Shown piece by piece: positions 24,814-31,601 of a DNA stretch of 57,391 nucleotides. The position numbers and the translations under genes are program-made. How positions within the stretch are numbered: the stretch's first letter is position 1; each line of letters begins with the position of its first letter. The notes beneath the pieces were generated by a model. It made no database searches, was not told the origin of the DNA, and was given only the letters and a program-made list of their open reading frames with translations. The stretch is from assembly GCA_015056055.1 (NCBI GenBank), contig SVHC01000018.1, positions 1 through 57,391 on the forward strand, given 5' to 3'. The DNA is from Clostridiales bacterium (GTDB taxonomy: Bacteria > Bacillota > Clostridia > Christensenellales > Aristaeellaceae).

Positions 24814-25326
24814 ATGAAGGTAACCGAAAGAAGAAAAGCGATCGTAAACCTTCTTTTGTCCGCTAATTCGCCAGTTTCGGGCAGTGAGCTTGCGCAGAAA
24901 TTTGATATATCCCGTCAGATTATCGTGCAGGATATTACTGTGCTGAAAGGAATGGGATATGAGATACTTTCCACAAACCAGGGCTATGTCATGCAGAAAT
25001 CTCCCCTTGCAGAAAGGGTATTTAAGGTTCGGCATACTACGGATCAAACAGAGGATGAACTTTCCTGCATTGTGGATCTTGGTGGAACAGTGGTTGATGT
25101 GTTTGTTTGGCATAAGGTGTATGGGAAGATAGAAGCCACGCTCAACATATTCTCTCAAATGCATATCAAACAGTTTTTGGAGGGCGTGAGAACCGGTCAA
25201 TCAACCGAACTCATGCATGTAACAGGCGGATATCACTACCATACCGTTCGTGCGGATAATGAAGAGGTACTTAAAAGCATTGAAGCCGCACTGAATGCCA
25301 AAAAATATATTGTTCCTGAAATATAA
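24814..25326 (+). CDS. niaR: NiaR-type transcriptional repressor of NAD biosynthesis
   Basis: 170 aa; ATG 24814 after AAAGGAG. Residues 1-60 form a winged helix (HTH_11): RRKAIVNLLLSANSPVSGSELAQ, then DISRQIIVQDITVLKGMGYEI. The rest is a 3H domain, named for its three conserved histidines; candidates here are in KVRHTT, VWHKVYG, MHIKQF and TGGYHYHTV. In relatives the 3H domain binds nicotinic acid, and the protein represses nadABC and niacin transport genes. As the operon's last gene it probably controls its own promoter through the palindrome at 21700. Confidence 0.92.
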   Translation: MKVTERRKAIVNLLLSANSPVSGSELAQKFDISRQIIVQDITVLKGMGYEILSTNQGYVMQKSPLAERVFKVRHTTDQTEDELSCIVDLGGTVVDVFVWHKVYGKIEATLNIFSQMHIKQFLEGVRTGQSTELMHVTGGYHYHTVRADNEEVLKSIEAALNAKKYIVPEI

Positions 25327-25416
25327 TTGTACCTGACGAATGAATGTGAATGCACGTTAGAAAAACAGCATAAACAGAGAAGTACTATCGAAACGATGCG
25401 GAATATTGTTTCGACT

Positions 25417-25448
25417 AAAAAAGGCATCCGTATTTCGGATGCCTTTTT
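25417..25448. terminator. Bidirectional terminator between niaR and punA
   Basis: An 8-bp stem (25423-25430 with 25436-25443) flanked by six A on the left and five T on the right, so it can end both converging genes. Confidence 0.9.
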
Positions 25449-25462
25449 GATGCAAGTGCAAA

Positions 25463-26284
25463 TCAGATTCCTGCAATAAAATCCGACAGGAAGTTCGTGA
25501 ACTGTGCTTCTACGCGCTGGCCGACCTCGATAACCTCGGCGTGGGAGAGGGGATTCTTGGAAACGCCTGCCGCCTTATTGGTGATGGTAGACAGGGCGAA
25601 CACGCGCATGCCTGCATGGCGTGCCACGATGGCTTCCGGTACAGTGCTCATGCCGACTGCATCTGCGCCCATGGTGCGGGCCATAACGATTTCAGCGGGC
25701 GTTTCGAAGCTCGGACCGTAGAACTGCATATAAACGCCTTCGTACAGCGGGATATTCTGCTTTTCTGCGATGGCGCGGGCCTTTGCGCGCAATTCGGGAT
25801 CGTAAACACAGCTCATATCCGGGAAACGGGTACCAAGCGTTTCGTCATTGGGTCCGATCAAAGGATTTCTGCCGGTGAAGTTTATGTGGTCGCGCAGCAT
25901 CATGAAACAGCCCTCGGTGTACAGGGTATTCACGCCGCCTGCGGCATTGGTCAGCACAAGCACCTTCACGCCCAAAAGCTGCATGATGCGGATGGGGAAG
26001 GTGATCTCCTTGGGTTCATAGCCTTCGTACATGTGAAGACGGCCGGACATGACCATCACGGGCTTTCCCTTGATGGTGCCGAAGATGAAGGAGCCGTCGT
26101 GACCCTTGACGGTGGAAACACGCATGTTTGGTACTTCGGAATAGGGGATTCTTACGGCATTATCGATCTGGGATACAAAGCCGCCGGAACCGGAACCGAG
26201 CACGAGTGCGACTTCGGGAATGGAAGAAACGCGCGAACGGATGAAATCCGCCGCCTCTGTAATCTGCTGCTTATAAACGTGCAT
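25463..26284 (-). CDS. punA: Purine nucleoside phosphorylase (trimeric, PNP type)
   Basis: Cleaves purine nucleosides with phosphate, releasing base and (deoxy)ribose 1-phosphate for salvage. 273 aa. The ATG at 26284 is 7 nt from AGGAGG; the ATG at 26290 is only 1 nt away, so the shorter form is preferred. Motifs are VALVLGSGSGGF, a phosphate-binding SGRLHMYEGY, VLTNAAGGVN, YGPSFETPAEI, GMSTVPEAIVARHAGM and the base-contacting STITNKAAG. Monocistronic, divergent from the asparaginase gene with overlapping promoters. Confidence 0.95.
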   Translation of the reverse strand: MHVYKQQITEAADFIRSRVSSIPEVALVLGSGSGGFVSQIDNAVRIPYSEVPNMRVSTVKGHDGSFIFGTIKGKPVMVMSGRLHMYEGYEPKEITFPIRIMQLLGVKVLVLTNAAGGVNTLYTEGCFMMLRDHINFTGRNPLIGPNDETLGTRFPDMSCVYDPELRAKARAIAEKQNIPLYEGVYMQFYGPSFETPAEIVMARTMGADAVGMSTVPEAIVARHAGMRVFALSTITNKAAGVSKNPLSHAEVIEVGQRVEAQFTNFLSDFIAGI

Positions 26285-26316
26285 ATCCATGCCTCCTGAT
26301 TTATCAACATAACTTT

Positions 26317-26345
26317 ATTGTAACGGATGCGAAAGGGCTTGTCAA
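26317..26345 (-). promoter_or_regulatory. Promoter of punA
   Basis: On the minus strand: TTGACA (26345-26340), a 17-bp spacer and TACAAT (26322-26317). Its -35 box occupies nearly the same bases as the -35 of the divergent asparaginase promoter. Confidence 0.85.
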
Positions 26346-26366
26346 CCGCAGATAATGTGGTATAAT
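26339..26366 (+). promoter_or_regulatory. Promoter of the asparaginase gene
   Basis: TTGTCA 26339-26344, a 16-bp spacer and TATAAT 26361-26366, 21 bp before the start codon. It overlaps the divergent punA -35 box. Confidence 0.78.
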
Positions 26367-26387
26367 GCCAATAGGGAGTGGTTTATA

Positions 26388-27368
26388 ATGAAAATTGCAT
26401 TGCTCACGACGGGCGGAACAATTGCCTGTGAACCCACGGAACGCGGCCTTGCCCCGGCGCTGAATGCGGATGCCCTGCTCGGGCGTGCTGCGGCGGTAAA
26501 GGATATGGCTGAGATCGTGGTGGAAAATGTTTTTTCGCTGGATTCCAGCAATATTCAGCCGGAGGAATGGTGTACTATTGCCCGCGCGGTGGACCGCGTG
26601 CTGAAGGATGTGGATGGCGTTGTCATCACCCATGGCACGGATACCATGGCCTATTCCGCAGCGGCACTCAGCTATATGCTGGCAGGTCAGGTGAAGCCGG
26701 TCATCTTTACGGGTTCCCAGCTTCCGATCACGCATCCTCTGTCCGATGCGCCGAGCAACCTGGTAGAGGCGTTTATCGCGGCTACCTCCGGTGTAAGCGG
26801 CGTATATATTGCGTTTAACCATAAGCTGATTAACGGCGCACGCGCAATGAAGCTGCGTACTACCAGTTTTGACGCATTTGCCACGGTGAATGCACCCCTT
26901 GCCGGTGTATTTGATTCCGATGGATTGCGCCTGATTGCGCCGCAGGTGCGCACGGGAGAATATCATCTGGAAGACGGCCTGAACGAAAAAGTTTTCCTGT
27001 TGAAACTCGTTCCGGGTACTTCGCCGGATGTTCTGGATTATGTAATGAACGCGGGCTACAAGGGCGTTGTAATCGAGGCATTCGGCCTTGGCGGTCTGCA
27101 TTACATCCGCCGCAATCTCGTTGAAAAGCTCAAGCAGCTGGAAGAAAAGGGCATCGTCTGCATTGTTACAACGCAGTGCCTTTACGAGCGCGCGGACTTT
27201 ACCGTTTATGAAGTCGGCCGCAATATTGCCCGGTATGTCTATTCCGGCCGCGATATGACGACCGAAGCTGCCGTTGCAAAGCTTATGTGGATGCTGGGCG
27301 ACTGGAATTCCAGAGGTCAGTTCATTGACAAGAGCATGTGCGGCGAGATGGATGTATCAAATCTGTAA
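26388..27368 (+). CDS. L-asparaginase
   Basis: Hydrolyses asparagine to aspartate and ammonia. 326 aa; ATG 26388 after AGGGAG. The catalytic motifs are LLTTGGTIAC at the N-terminus and VVITHGTDTMAYSA about residue 85, holding both active threonines; FTGSQLPITHPLSDAPSN is the family's next conserved block. There is no signal peptide, so it is a cytoplasmic enzyme. Whether it is type I or II cannot be decided by eye. Monocistronic with a long terminator. Confidence 0.94.
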   Translation: MKIALLTTGGTIACEPTERGLAPALNADALLGRAAAVKDMAEIVVENVFSLDSSNIQPEEWCTIARAVDRVLKDVDGVVITHGTDTMAYSAAALSYMLAGQVKPVIFTGSQLPITHPLSDAPSNLVEAFIAATSGVSGVYIAFNHKLINGARAMKLRTTSFDAFATVNAPLAGVFDSDGLRLIAPQVRTGEYHLEDGLNEKVFLLKLVPGTSPDVLDYVMNAGYKGVVIEAFGLGGLHYIRRNLVEKLKQLEEKGIVCIVTTQCLYERADFTVYEVGRNIARYVYSGRDMTTEAAVAKLMWMLGDWNSRGQFIDKSMCGEMDVSNL

Positions 27369-27376
27369 TTAAAAGC

Positions 27377-27433
27377 AAAAAGCCTCTGCATTGGGGACTG
27401 TTTAAAAGCAGTCTTGATGCAGAGGCTTTTTTT
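27377..27433 (+). terminator. Terminator of the asparaginase gene
   Basis: Outer stem 27377-27391 with 27417-27431, a smaller inner hairpin between the arms, and seven T (27427-27433). Confidence 0.88.
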
Positions 27434-27440
27434 GAAATGA

Positions 27441-27492
27441 CATTTCAGACGCCAAAATGTATAATTCAGACACGAAAATGTACTTTTTAGAC
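27441..27492 (+). repeat. Triple 21-bp-period direct repeat, putative activator operator (site B)
   Basis: Second copy of the operator found at 10721-10776, in the same orientation to its gene. TTCAGAC occurs at 27444 and 27465, and the diverged TTTAGACA at 27485-27492, all at 21-bp period; AAAATGTA lies between the repeats. 46 of 52 bp match site A. The last repeat ends 8 bp from the -35 box. Confidence 0.8.
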
Positions 27493-27500
27493 AAAAACGC

Positions 27501-27529
27501 TTGAAAGGGTAGAAGTGGAATGTTATACT
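27501..27529 (+). promoter_or_regulatory. Promoter of the propeller/DUF6273 gene
   Basis: TTGAAA 27501-27506, a 17-bp spacer and TATACT 27524-27529. The -10 hexamer is the same as at the paralogous gene (10686-10691). Confidence 0.85.
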
Positions 27530-27577
27530 TGAATTAAATGATAAGGAATTTTTAATTTGCGTAAGGAGGAAAGAGAA

Positions 27578-29029
27578 ATGAAAAACATGAGAAGAATATC
27601 GTGGTTGCTTGCAATGGTTCTGATTCTGGGATGCACGGCATTTCCTGCAGGTGCGGAAGGGGAGATGAAGCTTCTTTCCATCACAGCGATTGAGGAAGAT
27701 ACAGTTTGGGTACATACAACCGCAGGTCTTGTTCCTTTTTCGAAGGAAGGGGAGATGATTGGCGAGCCGCTTTATCCTGAAGCCGAATACTATGCAATCG
27801 GTCCCGAAGGAACCATATATTATGGTATCGACCGCAGTGTTATTGGCGTGGATAGAGAAGGGAATCAGGTTGATCTACTGAAAATGCCCTTTGGCAATGT
27901 GAAAAGACTGCTGTTTAATGATGCATTCATGCTCGTAATTATGAATGGTACGCAATATTCTTCCATGGGCATGGAAAGCAGAGCTATGAAAGTTAAGGAG
28001 CTATCAGGAACCAAGGATATCGAATTTTACGGAGCAGATAGGTTTGTTGTTTTGCGCGAAAATATTGTATCGCAACTGATACTGGCGGAGTGCAACGAGT
28101 CGGGAGAAATCGATTATATGCAGCTGAACGATCTTGCTAAGTACGAGGGCATTGTATTTAATCCCGCAGGAGAAGGATGCTATTTGTATACGCAGGAGGA
28201 GATTTACCGACTGGATTCATTTGACGGCGAGGCTTCTGTCTACATGAGCCTTCGTGATATGGGAAATATCAGCGATGTGGCATTCGGTCAGGACAATGTT
28301 TATGTCATCGCTGATGGGGTTCTTAAAGCTATCGAGAAGCCGGATTCGAATGCACAGGGTGATGCGGTGGAGGTTGAGGTTCATTTTACATTCGGTTCCT
28401 ATGAACAGGATAATAATCCGGAAAACGGGCCGGAACCGATAGAATGGCGCATATTGGATGCAAAAGATGGAAAAGCACTTGTAATCAGTACCCATGCACT
28501 GGAGCTGATGCAGTATCATGAGCCTTCTGAAGTAGACAGGAAGACAACATGGGAAAAATGGGATTTGCGGACGTGGCTGAATGGTGAATTTATGGAAGCG
28601 GCATTTACCGAGGAGGAGAAGGCGCGGATTCCTGTTACCACGGTAAAAGCGCATATGGCGCATGACTGCTATACTGACCCGGGCAATGATACGCAGGATC
28701 AGATATTCCTGCTGAGTGTTCTGGAGGCAAGGCAGTATTTCTCGTCGAATGGCGCACGCAAATGCTTGCCCACAGCCGCTGCGACTGCAAATTATGCACT
28801 CCGAAATGGGGAAGAATGGATTCCGCAGAAATTGTGGTACGGTGAGAATATTGATGGAGAGTGCTTCTGGTGGCTACGGTCGCCCGGTGAATCCGGCGGA
28901 AGTCCTTCGTGCGTAAATGGGGGCGGATTTATAGCATACTTTACAAGCATCGACATGAATCGTTTGGCAGAAGGTCTCAAGGTTGAATATGGAGTCCGTC
29001 CGGCAATGTGGCTAGAACTGGAACCGTAA
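27578..29029 (+). CDS. Secreted beta-propeller / DUF6273-domain protein
   Basis: 483 aa; ATG 27578, 7 nt after AAGGAGGA. The signal peptide ends LGCTAFPAGA before Glu. Residues 25-260 are the same propeller-like module as in the gene at 8680: EMKLLSITAIEEDTVWVHTTAGLVPF aligns almost residue by residue in pieces, as does YYAIGPEGTIYY. From about 275 the C-terminus is a DUF6273-type domain: FGSYEQDN, IEWRILDAKDGKALVIS, WDLRTWLNGEFMEAAF, QIFLLSVLEARQYF, CFWWLRSPGE and YGVRPAMWLEL. This domain is common in secreted proteins of gut Clostridia and resembles the formylglycine-generating/C-type lectin fold. Function unknown. Monocistronic. Confidence 0.82.
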   Translation: MKNMRRISWLLAMVLILGCTAFPAGAEGEMKLLSITAIEEDTVWVHTTAGLVPFSKEGEMIGEPLYPEAEYYAIGPEGTIYYGIDRSVIGVDREGNQVDLLKMPFGNVKRLLFNDAFMLVIMNGTQYSSMGMESRAMKVKELSGTKDIEFYGADRFVVLRENIVSQLILAECNESGEIDYMQLNDLAKYEGIVFNPAGEGCYLYTQEEIYRLDSFDGEASVYMSLRDMGNISDVAFGQDNVYVIADGVLKAIEKPDSNAQGDAVEVEVHFTFGSYEQDNNPENGPEPIEWRILDAKDGKALVISTHALELMQYHEPSEVDRKTTWEKWDLRTWLNGEFMEAAFTEEEKARIPVTTVKAHMAHDCYTDPGNDTQDQIFLLSVLEARQYFSSNGARKCLPTAAATANYALRNGEEWIPQKLWYGENIDGECFWWLRSPGESGGSPSCVNGGGFIAYFTSIDMNRLAEGLKVEYGVRPAMWLELEP

Positions 29030-29040
29030 AATACAATGAA

Positions 29041-29068
29041 AAATGCCCGCCGAAAACGGCGGGCATTT
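29041..29068. terminator. Bidirectional terminator
   Basis: A 12-bp perfect stem (29041-29052 with 29057-29068) with AAAA loop, between the convergent DUF6273 and zinc-ribbon genes. Confidence 0.82.
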
Positions 29069-29077
29069 GTGCTTCAA

Positions 29078-29374
29078 TTAATAGCGATTCTGACGAACCT
29101 TGTTGTAGCACTCAGAGCAGTAAACCGGACGATCACCGCGGGGCTGGAAGGGAACCTGGGTGGGACGGCCGCACTCTGCGCAGGTTACGTCGAACATCTG
29201 GCGCTCGCCACGGGGCTGAGCGTTGTTATTGTTGTTGCGGCGAGCTGCACGGCAAGCGGGGCAACGGCCGGGCTCGTTCTGGAAGCCCTTATCGGCGTAG
29301 AACTGCTGCTCAGATGCGCTGAAAACGAACTCAGCACCGCACTCGCGGCATACAAGTACCTTGTCTTCAAACAT
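29078..29374 (-). CDS. Zinc-ribbon domain protein (CxxC-x17-CxxC type)
   Basis: 98 aa. ATG 29374 is preceded by GGAGG at 9 nt; in-frame upstream Met codons lack a ribosome site. Two zinc-binding parts are visible. The first is CRECGAEFVFSASEQQFY, followed by KGF and CPACR. The second runs from CAECGRPTQVPF to YCSECY. Between them is a polar Asn/Arg linker. Small proteins of this type are widespread in anaerobic Firmicutes and may bind nucleic acid; no function is established. Its promoter seems to be about 130 nt upstream, leaving a long untranslated leader. Confidence 0.85.
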   Translation of the reverse strand: MFEDKVLVCRECGAEFVFSASEQQFYADKGFQNEPGRCPACRAARRNNNNNAQPRGERQMFDVTCAECGRPTQVPFQPRGDRPVYCSECYNKVRQNRY

Positions 29375-29530
29375 GGGGAAAAACCTCCTAAATATAGTGC
29401 CCTGACTAGATGAAGGCCAAATGCTTCCGCTTTTCCATCGGCAGGGACACCACCGGAGGGATACAGGGTAATCAAGTGCCAGTTCATTCCTTGGGCTAAG
29501 TGGGATTATATCATAATGTGAGGGAAAAGT
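29375..29530 (-). promoter_or_regulatory. Promoter and long 5' leader of the zinc-ribbon gene
   Basis: On the minus strand a TATAAT lies near 29503-29508 with ATGACT 17 bp upstream. About 125 nt of leader follow before the start codon at 29374. No known riboswitch class was recognised and no leader peptide stands out. Confidence 0.4.
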
Positions 29531-29575
29531 CATCCCATTTTAGGGTTTTTGAAACGTTGTTTTTGTGTAAAGGTA

Positions 29576-30415
29576 TCAGCCGAAATCAAAGGGCAGAGAA
29601 ATGGACTGGAAACCGTCCTTGCTGATGAAATGATGGCGAATTCCAAGGTCATCCATCCAAGCTCGCACCTCAAGCGTAAGCCACGGGCCGGAATTCACGC
29701 CGCCGCCGCAATCGTTATTCCAGAGCCATACGGGAGTATTCCACAGGCAGGCTTTGGGGGAAACTGCTTCATAAAAGCTTTTGAATACGCCGTTTTGACC
29801 GTGGTGCGCCATCTGCACGAAATCGGCGCGGATTTCCTCGGCAGGCACGGTTTCCAGCACGCGGTCACCGGCTTCGGCTGCCAGGTCACCCGTGAACAGA
29901 ATGCGCTGCCCGGCGGCATCCATGCGGAATACCACGGAGGTATTGTTGCCCACTTCGCGGGTGAAGGAAGTATCGGGCGTATGCAGCACGTGGAAGGAAA
30001 CGTCATCCATCGAAAGCGTCATGCCCTTTTCAAAGGTTTCGCACAGGCCGGGGTGAGCCGCGGTGAAATTCAGATAGTTCTGCGCGGTGAAGTCGCAGGT
30101 ATCCCCTTCATACTTGTTTTCGATATAGAATTCCACGGGCATAAAGCAGCTGTACATCTTTTTGACGCGGAGGGGATGCGGATGGGAGAAAATTTCAAAC
30201 ATCGCGTCCAGATGATCGGTGTGCGGATGGGTGAAAAGCCAGAATTCGATTTCCGGCGATTCGCCGCCGAGTCGAATCAGCGTATCCAGAAGCGCTTGTG
30301 CATCATCCTTTGTGCCGCCATCGATTACGGCGAGCTTTCCCATAGACGATTGAATGATATATCCCATCATCTGCGAAGGGCCCTGTTCATTAAGAAGATA
30401 AATTGTGGGCTGCAT
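29576..30415 (-). CDS. MBL-fold metallo-hydrolase
   Basis: 279 aa; ATG 30415 with GGAGG 8 nt upstream. The metallo-beta-lactamase fold is shown by LAVIDGGTKDDAQALL, the metal motif THPHTDHLDAMF (HxHxDH), ILFTGDLAAEA and a late MAHHGQNG. There is no signal peptide. The order of motifs is like ComEC/Rec2-type and teichoic-acid-related MBL domains but without their partner domains. Substrate unknown. Divergent from the membrane-protein gene at 30601. Confidence 0.85.
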   Translation of the reverse strand: MQPTIYLLNEQGPSQMMGYIIQSSMGKLAVIDGGTKDDAQALLDTLIRLGGESPEIEFWLFTHPHTDHLDAMFEIFSHPHPLRVKKMYSCFMPVEFYIENKYEGDTCDFTAQNYLNFTAAHPGLCETFEKGMTLSMDDVSFHVLHTPDTSFTREVGNNTSVVFRMDAAGQRILFTGDLAAEAGDRVLETVPAEEIRADFVQMAHHGQNGVFKSFYEAVSPKACLWNTPVWLWNNDCGGGVNSGPWLTLEVRAWMDDLGIRHHFISKDGFQSISLPFDFG

Positions 30416-30512
30416 AGCCTGTCCTCCTGCGGAAAAATGATTATGACTATACTATAGCATGCGCATGAGGGGGTGTCAATTAAATGGGAAATGCTTGGGG
30501 AATGTGTACAAA

Positions 30513-30528
30513 ATGTAAATTTTTACAT
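30513..30528. promoter_or_regulatory. 16-bp AT-rich palindrome in a divergent promoter region
   Basis: ATGTAAATTTTTACAT has 7-bp arms (ATGTAAA and TTTACAT) and lies between the MBL gene and the gene at 30601, about 30 bp upstream of a TATGAT. It could be an operator; no regulator is assigned. Confidence 0.4.
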
Positions 30529-30600
30529 AAAAACGAGCAATTTGGTTTGTTTTGTGTTATGATATAGAAACTGCAATTAACATGGAAGGGTGATTTTACT

Positions 30601-31413
30601 ATGGCAAACGAGAAAAAGAGAAAGGCCTCTGCGCCGCCCAAGGGATTCAATGCCCGCAAAAAGGCAAATAAATATCGTCCCCTGACGGACAAAGAAAAGA
30701 AGATGATTATGATCGGCCTTGGTGCCGTTGTTGTTATCGTGCTGCTGATTGCAATTTTCTATGATGACGGCTCCCTGCCTATTAAGAAGGGCGCAGTTGT
30801 TACCGATGGCGCGCAGCAGATGCTGTCCTACGCATATGATGAGGAAACCGGTCTTGTAGCGGAAGAACCCAGCGAGTTTGAGGAAGACGTCCTCAATACC
30901 AACTGGATCGTTACCAACCTGGGCACCACCAAGAAGCCGAAGTACTTCAAGCTGGGTGAGGTTGAGGTGCCGGACGGTTACTATCGTCGCCAGGAAACGA
31001 ACAAGAGAAAGCAGGAAAGCGATTTCATGTTCTATGAAGCCGGCGAAAATGCAGATGAGAAGTCCTATGTCTACGTATCCGGTATGAAGGGTGCGTATGA
31101 CGATAATGCCAAGAACACGCTGGGTTACCTCTCGCAGTATAACACCAGCAACGATGTCAGCGAAATCATCAGCGCGAAGATCGGCGGCTATGACGCAAAT
31201 TACTATTATTACACTGCTACCGATACCGACGAGGATGATCCTGATATCACCTACTACGCACAGAGCGTAAACTGCTATCTGAATGCAGGCAGAAACAGGA
31301 CCATCTGCGTCATGGCTTTTGTCCGCGCCGAGTCTGAAGAAGACTACATGGATGAAAATGAGCTGCTTGCCAAGATTGAGGCAATTGCTCAGTGCATCAA
31401 GATTGAAGAATAA
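30601..31413 (+). CDS. Single-pass membrane protein of unknown function
   Basis: 270 aa; ATG 30601. A basic N-terminus (KKRKASAPPK, KKANKYRPL) precedes one membrane helix at about residues 37-53 (MIMIGLGAVVVIVLLIAIFY), so the acidic C-terminal 215 residues should face outward. That part is rich in Asp, Glu and Tyr (NYYYYTATDTDEDDPD) and shows no known domain. I do not recognise the family. Codon use is like the neighbours, and a terminator directly follows, so it is a single-gene unit. Placed just before two cell-wall proteins, but this says little about function. Confidence 0.75.
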   Translation: MANEKKRKASAPPKGFNARKKANKYRPLTDKEKKMIMIGLGAVVVIVLLIAIFYDDGSLPIKKGAVVTDGAQQMLSYAYDEETGLVAEEPSEFEEDVLNTNWIVTNLGTTKKPKYFKLGEVEVPDGYYRRQETNKRKQESDFMFYEAGENADEKSYVYVSGMKGAYDDNAKNTLGYLSQYNTSNDVSEIISAKIGGYDANYYYYTATDTDEDDPDITYYAQSVNCYLNAGRNRTICVMAFVRAESEEDYMDENELLAKIEAIAQCIKIEE

Positions 31414-31434
31414 GAGTAACACGTACAAATGCGG

Positions 31435-31473
31435 CACTCCGAAACTTTTTATAGGGTTTCGGAGTGTTTTTTT
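31435..31473 (+). terminator. Terminator after the membrane-protein gene
   Basis: An 11-bp stem (31435-31445 with 31456-31466) followed by seven T. Confidence 0.92.
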
Positions 31474-31601
31474 GACTTCCAAAAGTTAAATAATTCGAAA
31501 ATATTACGAAATGTTACAATGACATGCAGGAATGTGGAGGAGTTGTGTCGTATAATAAACGCATACGCGAAAAAGACGCGTTAGATGGAGGTTGGATGTA
31601 T

